Origin: Thiosocius sp963719025
Lineage (GTDB): Bacteria > Pseudomonadota > Gammaproteobacteria > Chromatiales > Chromatiaceae
Assembly (NCBI GenBank): GCA_963719025.1
Contig: CAVRBK010000092.1
Span: 1 to 64,000 of the forward strand
DNA length: 64,000 nucleotides
Reading direction: 5' to 3'
How positions within the stretch are numbered: the stretch's first letter is position 1; every line of letters starts with the position of its first letter. The translations under genes and the position numbers were made by a program. The notes below the pieces were generated by a model. The model saw only the letters and a program-made list of their open reading frames with translations, did not search any database and had not been told where the DNA came from. This document shows positions 54,985-63,725 of the stretch, piece after piece.

Positions 54985-55849
54985 CCACCTGCTCCATTTC
55001 TGTAACCCGATCCTCTTCCAGAGTGTCGTTGGGTGGAGGCTGATCGTTGACCAACTCCCACTCGGCATGTGACGCATCGCCCGGATGTTCACGTTTTTGT
55101 TTTGCCACCCAGTGTTCGGGCTTCGGCAGACCAACCCGGATTACCGGGCCGGCTTCGGGCTCACGCGGCCGGACCGCCGGTCGATGCTGGTAATGACAGG
55201 CGGTACAGCTATAGACCTGACGGTTACCCTGCCAGTCACCGACGCGCTTGCCGTGCGCACCGAAGGCCCAGTCACGCGCCTGGTCAGAATGACACTGACT
55301 GCACAGAATGTAGGCATCATCGAATTCGAGTGGATCGCCCTCCAGGGTCTTCAACCCGCCCTTGCCCGTCAGATCATGGCAGGTGAAACACCAAAACTTC
55401 CCCTTGCCGTGCAGACCATGCTCCAGCTCGAACCCGTCGTGTGGTTGCTTTAGCTTGCGCGGTTCGGGATTGCTCTGGACCCATTGATGACAATTTGAAC
55501 AGGGGTGCATGTCGGGGTTGCGCTGACTGGTGATGACCTCGAAGGTCGGCATGCCAACAAACAAGGTATGTGCCGCGCGCGGAGTGGCAGCAAAGTCTGG
55601 CGCCGCATTCTCCACCGGCTGTGGCACCGCAGCAACCGCCGCATTCGGCAGCGCAGCGGAGGATCGCTTGTTCCCGGTTACCGGGGCATCATCCAGATCA
55701 GTCACAGCCCCCCAATCCCAATCGTCATTCGCAGCGGACTCCTCGGCCGCCCAAGCGAAGCCCCCGGCGATCGCGACAGCGAATACTGCCGCGACCATGC
55801 CGAGTCTGGCGTGGTGTAACGATGTAACCACGACCAGCACCTCACGCAT
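54968..55849 (-). CDS. Periplasmic tetrahaem cytochrome c
   Basis: The 293-residue protein has an N-terminal export or anchor segment (LGMVAAVFAVAIAGGFAWA), a low-complexity Ala/Pro region, and four CxxCH motifs at Cys117, Cys154, Cys183 and Cys215 (CSNCH, CFTCH, CSQCH, CTACH). Histidines before them (HGLHGKG, FGAHGKR) may be distal ligands. It resembles small multihaem cytochromes encoded with DsrO/DsrP-like proteins. It overlaps the ferredoxin gene, so all three are probably made together. An alternative start is Met18. Confidence 0.9.
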   Translation of the reverse strand: MREVLVVVTSLHHARLGMVAAVFAVAIAGGFAWAAEESAANDDWDWGAVTDLDDAPVTGNKRSSAALPNAAVAAVPQPVENAAPDFAATPRAAHTLFVGMPTFEVITSQRNPDMHPCSNCHQWVQSNPEPRKLKQPHDGFELEHGLHGKGKFWCFTCHDLTGKGGLKTLEGDPLEFDDAYILCSQCHSDQARDWAFGAHGKRVGDWQGNRQVYSCTACHYQHRPAVRPREPEAGPVIRVGLPKPEHWVAKQKREHPGDASHAEWELVNDQPPPNDTLEEDRVTEMEQVDGEKS

Positions 55850-55870
55850 CCGCTACGTGCGCACCCACAC

Positions 55871-57139
55871 TCACAGCCGCACTTCTGCCGAGGCGGCCAG
55901 CTTCGGCTGCAGCAGTTCGTCCGGCAGCTTGCCCTTCATGTTCGCCTTGATTGGCGGCAGCATCAGGTCATACAGGGCCTCGGCACGAACAATACTGGTT
56001 CCCGCCTGGAGCGGAATATCGTACTCGAGCTTGCGCACCTCGTTGGGCTTGAGACGCGTGTCCTTCAGGATCTGGGTGGCCTTGGGCGGGATTGTCGGCT
56101 TGCCGTCGGCGTCGCCGAGCGTGTACCAGAACGCGGCCTTCGGGTCGTCTTTGATCGGGTGCACCTTGTAGTTCTTCCACAGCAGCTTGCCGTCCTTGTC
56201 GTAGGTCGCGACGCGGATATAGAAGTTGCGGAAAGGCGCGCCGGTCGGGTAGGCGTGCGGCAGGCGGTTACGCACGGTCAGCGTCGCCTTCAGCATGTCG
56301 CCATTGCGCTCGGTGTCCATCTGCATTGCGATACCACGCGTGATCATCTTGCCGTCGTGACCACCGGCCATGCTGTGATCAGGAATAGAAACTGTCTCGC
56401 CCGCGACAACCTTGCCGTCCTTCATCTTGGGCACGGTCACGATCGACATGTGGCAGGCCTGGCAACTGACAAAGTTCGCAGAGGTACGGTACTCGTTACC
56501 GGTACGACACAGCGGCGTGCCGTGGGAATTGCTGCGCTTCTCGTGGCAGCCCATGCAGGCATCGTTGCTCTTGAACAACTCGCTTTTGTTACCCTTGAGC
56601 GGTACCGGGTGATGCACCGGCGTTGGCCAGGTCGCACCTTCAGGCGTGCGCTCGGTCGTATAGGTGATGCCCGACGGGCCATAAAGGCTGTTCGGGTCCA
56701 TCTCGTACGCATCGATGCCGTACAGCGGCTTACCCTTGGGTGTATCCGTTCCCTTGAACTTGCTGAACGAGTGACAGGTCGTGCAACCGATACCATTCTC
56801 GTAGGCCGGTTTGGCATCGAGATTGGTCTTCTTCTCCATTGCCGCAACAGGCGCGTGACACTTCAGGCAAACCGGATATTTGCCAGCCTTCGTCTTGAGG
56901 TCTTCCTGCTTTGGGTCACCGACCACGTTCCTGTAGAAGGCACCGTGAATAGGATCCTTGAGTGCCGAACTGTTGGCATGCATCGAACCCGACCACTGGG
57001 TGTAGATTTCTTCGTGGCAGGTCTTACAGGCTTCGGCATCGACATGCTGAACTGATTCCGCGACAACAACGGCGGGCGAAAGCACTATTAGGGCGGCGGC
57101 AGACAGGAAGCCTGCCAACTTCGGGGCAATAGGCAACAT
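55871..57139 (-). CDS. Five-CxxCH multihaem cytochrome c
   Basis: The 422 residues start with a signal peptide (ending about VVVAESV) and carry five CxxCH motifs at Cys38, Cys91, Cys119, Cys195 and Cys226 (CKTCH, CLKCH, CTTCH, CMGCH, CQACH). The first, EACKTCHEEIYTQWSGSMHANS, recalls the c554 family. After residue 250 comes a haem-free beta domain (LKATLTVRNRLPHAYPTGAPF, YDIPLQAGTSIVRAEALYDL). First gene of the nine-gene cluster, with AGAGGA before the ATG. It may be the electron donor or acceptor for an external sulfur or nitrogen compound; its substrate is unknown. Confidence 0.9.
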   Translation of the reverse strand: MLPIAPKLAGFLSAAALIVLSPAVVVAESVQHVDAEACKTCHEEIYTQWSGSMHANSSALKDPIHGAFYRNVVGDPKQEDLKTKAGKYPVCLKCHAPVAAMEKKTNLDAKPAYENGIGCTTCHSFSKFKGTDTPKGKPLYGIDAYEMDPNSLYGPSGITYTTERTPEGATWPTPVHHPVPLKGNKSELFKSNDACMGCHEKRSNSHGTPLCRTGNEYRTSANFVSCQACHMSIVTVPKMKDGKVVAGETVSIPDHSMAGGHDGKMITRGIAMQMDTERNGDMLKATLTVRNRLPHAYPTGAPFRNFYIRVATYDKDGKLLWKNYKVHPIKDDPKAAFWYTLGDADGKPTIPPKATQILKDTRLKPNEVRKLEYDIPLQAGTSIVRAEALYDLMLPPIKANMKGKLPDELLQPKLAASAEVRL

Positions 57140-57644
57140 GATAGGTATCCTCTGGTTTCAAATTATTTCTTGTGTCATAGCATCTGCCTTACCACTGACG
57201 GTGCTATGTATTCTTTTTGTAAACGACATAACAGCACATCAGTTGATCGATCGCATTGACGCAGATTAAACACAGCCAAAAACGAATCGCTATCGCGTAT
57301 TGGAGCCGGGCATATTCACACCCAGATCAAGCAACGGAAAAAACGCTGTATATCATTTTTTAATAATTTACTTTACTACCAAAACTTATTTATTCGGAGA
57401 ACTCATCCGGCGTATTGTCCTCGCGGCGCAAACCGGGCCGGCGCGCGTTCGCCCAGCTGGGCGCAAGGGCTTTGTATCAACAACGTGTCAACAAACTGCA
57501 GCTCGCTCAGCAATGCCCGCGCGCCCAGTGCGGAACAGCCCGCAGAAGCCGACCACGCCCTTTAACCGGCACTGAAAATATCAGTGATTGGTGAAAAAAT
57601 AAGGGGCTCGTGGCCGACAGCGACAAGGTTCGTCTGGCGCAACT
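57140..57644. other. Intergenic region between the redox cluster and the sigma-54 regulator gene
   Basis: No gene is seen in this 505-base stretch. The part next to the cytochrome gene is AT-rich and holds an inverted repeat, CATAGCA (57176-57182) and TGCTATG (57202-57208), with a 19-base spacer, a possible operator just upstream of the start codon. I looked for a -24/-12 promoter (TGGCAC-N5-TTGCA) on the minus strand and found none with good spacing. Confidence 0.5.
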
Positions 57645-59010
57645 TTATTTATAGTCGTCGCGTACCAAACCGTACTTTTTCATCTTGTCGTACAGCGTCT
57701 TGCGCGGCAGGCCCAGCACCCCCATGGTGTCCTTGATGCTGCCATTGTTGGCCTTCAGCTGCTGCTCGATCAGGCTGCGCTCGAAACACTCGATCTGTTC
57801 CGGCAGGGTCATCGCCGGCCGGTCGGTATCACTGCCGATCATCTGCTCGATGTCGTAACCGCAGGATTCGCCGAGCAACACGTAGCGCTCCGCCGCATTG
57901 CGCAGTTCGCGCACGTTGCCCGGCCAGTCGGCCAGCATCAGCCGCTGCAACTGCTCCGGCATCGGGGGCGGCGGCTCACGCTGGTAGCGTGCGCCGGCCA
58001 CCAGGACGAAATGCTGAAACAGCAGGGGAATGTCTTCGCGGCGCTCGCGCAGCGGCGGGATATCGATCGTCACCACGCTCAGACGATAGTAGAGGTCCTC
58101 GCGAAACAGGCCCTGCGATGCCGCCTCGCGCAGATCGACCTTGGTCGCCGCGACCACGCGCAGATCGAGCGGGATCAGCTCGTTCGAACCCAGACGCTCG
58201 ATCGCCCGCTCCTGCAGCACCCGCAGCAGGTGCACCTGGACCTGCATCGGCATGCTCTCGATCTCGTCGAGAAACAGCGTGCCGCCGTTGGCATGCTCGA
58301 ACTTGCCGATGCGGCGCGAGCGCGCGTCGGTGAATGCCCCCGCCTCGTGACCGAACAGTTCGCTCTCGATCAGGTTGTCGGGCACCGCACCACAGTTGAC
58401 CGCGACGAAATTGTGATCGCGGCGACGGCTGTTTTCGTGCAGCGCACGCGCCACCAGTTCCTTGCCCGTACCGGTCTCGCCGTTGACCAGCACGTCGGCA
58501 TCGGGTATCGGCGAGCTGACCGATGCGTCAGGCGCAGACGCTGTACCGCGGCGGTATCGCCGATGATCCGTGGGCCCAGGCTTGCTCTGCAAGGCCAGCT
58601 CGTTCTTCAGCCGACGGTTTTCCATGGTCAGTGCGCGCTTGTCGATCGCCCTGGCCACGGTATCGACCAGTTCCTCGACCGCAAACGGCTTCTCGATGAA
58701 ATCGTAGGCCCCGGCACGCATCGCCTCGACCGCCATGCTGACATCACCATGACCGGTGATGAGGATGACCGGCAGATCTGCGGTCGATCGCCTGTGCATG
58801 CTGCAGAAACTGCATGCCATTGATACCCGGCATGCGGATGTCACTGATCACCGCACCCGGCCAGTCGGCATCCAGCACTGCCAGCGCCTGCTCGGCGCGT
58901 TCGAAGGATGTTACCTGGTAGCCGGCGAGATCCAGCGCCTGGGTCGCGGCCACCCGGATATGCTCTTCGTCATCGATCAGCATGACCGATGGTGCCTTGC
59001 TCGTGTCCAT
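57645..59010 (-). CDS. Sigma-54-dependent response regulator, DctD type (frameshifts)
   Basis: The receiver domain starts APSVMLIDDEEHIRVAATQAL with the phospho-acceptor in GAVISDIRMPGINGMQFL. The AAA+ domain has Walker A LVNGETGTGKELVARAL, GTLFLDEIESMP, and RVVAATKVDLRE. The sigma-54 contact loop, GAFTGA in most of the family, reads GAFTDA (EAGAFTDARSRRIG). The C-terminal Fis-like helix is GVLGLPRKTLYDKMKKYGL. Frames break near 58785, and two compensating breaks lie near 58530-58565. The chosen start at 59010 is MDTSKAPSVML. Pairs with the DctB-like kinase; targets here unknown. Confidence 0.92.
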
Positions 59011-59159
59011 GCGAGCGAGCTTACTGCGCTCCGCGCCAGGAATCACCCGCCGTGGCCCGGCCGACCGCTGACTGGTACCAGCCATTGACGCCCGGGATCG
59101 GCTGGGTTAGTTGTAGTAACCCCGTCGACCTGCACGGAACACCGAAAAGGAGACCCACC

Positions 59160-59647
59160 ATGGCCGAACTATTTTCCGATGAATGGATGAACCAGCTGAA
59201 AGACGCCTGGAACGCCGAACCCGAGGTACGCGACCACTGGCCGAGATCGGTTTCAACTCGGTGATCACCTGCGGTTTCAAGGACGAGGACCAGCCGCGCG
59301 GCGTGTTCGTGGTCGAGAACGGCGAATGCACCCGCGCCGGCGACTATGCCGATGAGGCCCCGGACTGGGATATGCGCGCCTCACGCAAGGACTGGATGAA
59401 GTGGGTCGAAAAAGGCCTCGGCATGGCCGGCATGGGCACCGCCTTCGCCATGGGAAAGCTCAAGTTCAAGCACGGTGATTTCAAGTCCATGATCAAGGAT
59501 CCGCGCATGGCCGGCCCGTTCGTCAAGAGCTTCGGCCTGATGCAGAAGATCGGCGCGACTGAGCAACCGAGACAAGCCGCCGCCGGCCCGTCAGGCACGG
59601 GCCGGCGATACCTCGCTATCGTCCCATGCGGCCAGCGTCAGCAGTGA
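59160..59647 (+). CDS. SCP2-like sterol-carrier fold protein (frameshift)
   Basis: The start MAELFSDEWMNQLKDAWNAE at 59160 continues, after a missing C near 59237, with LAEIGFNSVITCGFKDED, GVFVVENGECTRAGDYADEAPDWDMRA and GLGMAGMGTAFAMGKLKFKHGDFKSM. This is the pattern of SCP2-fold lipid-binding proteins. The in-frame stop at 59647 lies beyond a strong hairpin (59583-59606, GCCGGCCCGT/ACGGGCCGGC), so the true stop may be TGA at 59560, reached by one more indel. Lone plus-strand gene between the regulator and the kinase genes. Confidence 0.75.
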
Positions 59648-61452
59648 ATACCGCACCGCCCTCAGGCGCATTGCTCGCGGTCAGTGAGCCGCCGAGCCGC
59701 TGCACGATGGTATGGGATATCGATAGACCCAGTCCCAGGCCACTCTCGGTGGTGGTGAAGAACGGGTCGAAAATCTGTTCCAGGTTTGCTCTTCGCGATC
59801 CCCGGTCCGCTGTCGTGCACCTGCAGCTGTACCGTCTGGCCGGTCCTGGCTCGCGGAAACATGGATCTGTCTCAGTGACCGGCCCAACAAGACGTCGCAG
59901 GCGTTGCCGATCAGGTTCACCAGTACCTGTTCGAGCTGGACCATATCGGCCGCGACGCAGCAGATCATCCGGCGGCAGATCGATCAGCAGCTCCGCCCCG
60001 ACGTGCTCCACCCGGGATCGCACGATCCGCACGGCACCCTCGGCGCAGGCCTTCAGCGACACGCGCAGGCGTTGTCCACTGGTCTTGCGCGAGAACTCCT
60101 TTAGCTGACCGCTGATCTGCGCCATCCGCCCGGTCAGCTCGCTGATCTGGCGCAGATTCCAGCCCGCCTGCTCGAGGTTGCCGCGATCCAGGTAGGTGCG
60201 CGCGTTGTCCGCATAGGTGCGCATCGCGGCCAGCGGCTGGTTCAGCTCGTGATTGATGCCGGCCGACATCTGGCCCAGTGCCGCGAGCTTGGCCGACTGG
60301 ATCAATTCGTCGCGCGTACGTTCGTGTTCCTCGACCTCCTGGCGCAACAAGCGATTGGCCTCGGTCAGGTCTTCCGTGCGTTCGCCGACCCGTTGCTCCA
60401 GCGCGTCCAGGGCCTCGAGCATGGTCAGGCGTTTCTCCTCCTCGTGCTCGCGCTTGCGCCGGTAACGCGCGGCCAACAGCCAGGCCGCGGTAAGCAGCAG
60501 AAACAGCATGCTCATGACGAACAGGCGGGTCTGCCAGACCTGGGCGGCGACCAACTGCTGCGAGACCAGCAGGTGTACGCGCCAGCCGACCGTGGGCATA
60601 TCGGTTGCGATGCCGACATAGGCCGGCCCATCCGGATGGACCTCGGTCAGCAAGGGCGCCTCGTGCGGCCCGACCACGCCGCGCTGCCGGAACACGGCGG
60701 ATAGATCGGCATCCGGGTAACGGCGCGAGGCACGAATACGCTCGATCATTGCCGCCGACAGGGGTTCGAACGTCCGGTAGCGCCATTGCGGCCGGGTCGA
60801 CAGAAAAATCACCCCGTCCGGGTCGCTGATGACCAGTTCGGTACCGGCACTGCGCCAGTTGTTCTCGAAGGTCTCGATATCGATCTTGACCACAACCACG
60901 CCGAGCGGCTCATCCACATCGCCGACTGGATGGGAAAAGTAATAACCGCGGCGTCCCGAGGTGGTGCCCAGGGCGTAGTACCGCCCGGGGCGGCCGCCCA
61001 TCGCCTCGATGAAGTATGGACGGAAGGCGAAATTGCGCCCGACGAAGGTCAGTTCGTCCTGCCAGTTGCTGGCCGCCAGGGTTTCGCCCCGCGCATCCAT
61101 CAGGTAGACATCAAGCGACCCGGCACTCGCATTCACATGCGCAAGAAAGCGGTTTACCCGGTCCTGCTGCTCACGGTTGCCCGGGGCGATCAGCAGGCTC
61201 TGCAGACGGAAATCATCGGCCAGGAGCGCAGGCAGGAAGGCATAGCGATCGATCTGGCCATTCAGATGGGAGACATAGACATCAAGTTCCTGGCGACCCT
61301 GCCGCTCGAGCTGCCCGAGCAGGGCGTCACGCTGCAGACTGCCCAGGTGCCAGGAGACACCCAGGATCAACAGCCGCCAGCAACCACCAGCCGGGGAACC
61401 GCCGGGGCGGGCCGGTATTAATGGCCTTAGTTGCCGAGTTCGAGGACGCCAT
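59616..61452 (-). CDS. DctB-type sensor histidine kinase (frameshifts)
   Basis: About 611 residues: a membrane helix near the start (GWWLLAAVLILGVSWHL), a periplasmic double-Cache-like sensor domain (HLNGQIDRYAFLPALLADDF, LDVYLMDARGETLAASNW, FRPYFIEAMGGRPGRYYALG), a second helix (RLFVMSMLFLLLTAAWLLAA), a coiled coil, then the kinase core with GQMSAGINHELNQPLAAMRTYADNA (phosphoacceptor His) and an ATPase domain with GLGLGLSISHTIV. The proposed start MASSNSATKA at 61452 overlaps ridA by 26 bases. Frames break near 61365 and several times between 59980 and 59780. Typical partner of the DctD-like regulator 606 bases downstream. Confidence 0.9.
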
Positions 61453-61814
61453 CCATCTCCACACTGGCGTCGCGCGGCAGCGAGGCGACGCCGATCGCCG
61501 CTCGCGCGGGATAAGGTTCCTGGAAATACTCGGCCATCACCTGGTTGACCAGGGCGAAATTCGCCAGATCGACCAGGAACACATTCAGTTTTGCCATGTC
61601 GTCGAGGCTGCCACCGGCACGCCCGGGCCACCGCCTGCAGGTTGTCGAGCACCCGCCGGATCTCGGTCTCCGTGTCGCCGTCGACCATCGTCATGGTCTG
61701 CGGGTCGAGCGCAATCTGGCCTGACAGATACACGGTGTTGCCGACCTTCACGGCCTGCGAATAGGTACCGATGGCCTGCGGCGCCTGGTCGGTGCGGATG
61801 ATCTCTCGGCTCAT
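61427..61814 (-). CDS. ridA: RidA family reactive imine deaminase (one frameshift)
   Basis: RidA hydrolyses reactive enamine and imine intermediates from PLP enzymes. The start MSREIIRTDQAPQAIGTYSQA at 61814 and VGNTVYLSGQIALDP are diagnostic; the C-terminal half reads AKLNVFLVDLANFALVNQ, with the conserved arginine in YPARAAIGVASLPRDASVEM. The frame shifts near 61615 (an extra base in GCCCGGGCG). The 388-base span is one over a multiple of three. The sensor kinase gene starts inside its last codons. Confidence 0.93.
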
Positions 61815-61969
61815 TTCTGATTCAACTCCTGCGCTATGGGGCCGCCAGTATTGTTCGCGGCCCGGGTTCGTCGACACGATTGCAGCACGCCACCCGGGGC
61901 CGGTTCACCCTGCGCCGCCTGTGCATGGCGGCGCAGCACACATCACCGACCAGCGGCTAAGCTACCCTG

Positions 61970-62197
61970 ATGAACCCACTGTATCGAAACCGGTTTGCCC
62001 TGCCCAGCATGCTCGCGATGCTGCTGGGTGCCTGCGACTCCGCGCCCCCGCCACAACAGCCCCGCGAAGCGTTGCCCAATGTGTATCTTGAGGCCCTGCA
62101 GGAGGCCGAAGCGCTCAGGCACACGGTCGAAGAGCGTAATCTCGAACAGAGACGCATCGACGAGCTGCTCGGCCGCGTGCCCGCCGCCGACAAGTGA
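61970..62197 (+). CDS. Small predicted lipoprotein
   Basis: The 75 residues start MNPLYRNRFALPSMLAMLLGACDS, with a lipobox LLGAC, then a short proline-rich linker and a charged helical stretch (YLEALQEAEALRHTVEERNLEQRRIDELL) likely to form a coiled coil. It converges on lnt with a 21-base gap. No family assignment; a small outer-membrane or periplasmic lipoprotein. Confidence 0.65.
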   Translation: MNPLYRNRFALPSMLAMLLGACDSAPPPQQPREALPNVYLEALQEAEALRHTVEERNLEQRRIDELLGRVPAADK

Positions 62198-62218
62198 TTC
62201 GGCGGATACCCCGCCTGT

Positions 62219-63725
62219 TCAGTCGCGGCGGGCAAAGCGCTGCCACAGGACGCCGACAGCAGCATCAGCACGGCCAACCCAACGACCGCCCGATTGCCCC
62301 AGGGCGGCAAACGGTGTCATCCCCGCGTAGGGCGTTACCCGGTCGGTCAGGATCGCCTGCTCGAACTGCGGCGAGACGCTGCGCAGCCCGCCTTTCTGAT
62401 CGATGATCGCGGAGATCCCGGTATTGGTCGCGCGCAACAGAAAGCGCCCGCTCTCCAGTGCGCGCATGCGCGCGATCTCAAGGTGCTGATGAGGCGCCAG
62501 CGAATCGCCGAACCAGGCATCGTTGCTGGCATTGATCAGCAGCGCCGCCTCGGGCAGCGCGCGGATGATCTCCTCGCCGTAGGCATCTTCGTAACAGATA
62601 TTGACACCGACCGGATGCCCGGCCAGGGATCAACAGCGGGCTTTACGTCGCCGCCGCTGGAAAAATCGGACATCGGGATCTGCATGAAATCGAGTAGCGG
62701 TCGCAGCCAGCGGTCGAACGGCAGGTATTCGCCAAACGGCACCAGGTGGCGCTTGTAATAGCGATCCCGCCCACTGACCCCGAGACTCAGCATGGCGTTG
62801 TAGTAATCGTCGCCCGTCACCATCGGCGACGATACCCAGCAGCAGGTCGCGCCCCTGCTCGCGCATGGCGGCATCCAGCGGCGCCAGCAATTGCTGCTCG
62901 ACCGTCGACGCGAACGCCGGCACCGCGGTCTCCGGCCAGATCACGATCCGACTGTCGGGCACACGGTGCGGTCATCGCCAGGTACAGGTCAAACGTCGGC
63001 TGGCGCATCTCCGCCAACCACTTCTGCTCCTGCGGGATACTGCGCCTGCAACAGGCTCACCTCGAACGCCTCGCCACTGGGCGAGGTCCAGTCCAGACTA
63101 GCTGCAACAGCGCCCCGCCCGACCACAGGGCCACCACCAGGAACAGCGCCAGTGGCTGGCGCCAGAAGTTCAGCGCGGCCGCCGAAAGCACCACCAACAG
63201 GCTGATGCCGTACACGCCCGAGCAGCGGCCCGAAACCGGCCAGCGGCAGATCAATCTGGCTGTAGCCGAGCGACAGCCAGGGAAAGCCGGTGAACAGCCA
63301 GCCGCGCAGCCATTCGACCAGCACCCATACCGCCGGCACGATCAGCAACAGCCAGGCGCTCTCGGAATCGCGTTCGCAGGCGCTCGGCGAGCCAGCCGGC
63401 CAGGGCAAAGAAGCAGTGCCATCAGCAGCACGAACAGCACCGTGATCGTCACGGCAAGCGCCTCCGGCACACCACCGAACTGGGCAATGCTGATGCGGAT
63501 CCAGAACACGCCGAACCCATCAGGCCGAGCGCCGAAGGCGATAACCGCGTCCAGGCTTGCCAGCCCGGGGCGCGCCGGGATGGCGCCACAGGAAGAACAG
63601 GAGCGCCAGCGACAGCAGCGCCAGAACGCCAAGACCGAACGGCGCAAACGCCAGCACCGCCAGGCCGCCGGCGGAGAGCGCCAGCAGCGAGCTGGCCCGA
63701 CGGCGGACCAGCGTGCCGGATTCAT
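62219..63725 (-). CDS. lnt: Apolipoprotein N-acyltransferase (many frameshifts)
   Basis: Lnt adds the third acyl chain to lipoproteins in the inner membrane. The N-terminal membrane part has LALSAGGLAVLAFAPFGLGVL and WVLVEWLRGWLFTGFPWLSLGYS. The nitrilase-like domain has the catalytic Glu in VIWPETAVPAF, the Lys region YYKRHLVPFGEYLPF and the catalytic Cys in GVNICYEDAYGEE, followed by LINASNDAWFGDS and RATNTGISAIID. ATG at 63725 overlaps the corC stop as ATGA. Frames break at six or more places, but every motif is intact, so sequence errors are likely. About 501 codons, the family length. Confidence 0.92.

Noticed and set aside
57140..57644. Possible sigma-54 promoter upstream of the redox cluster
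   Set aside because: Candidate GG...GC pairs on the minus strand (for example near 57425) have wrong spacing or lack the TTGC part.
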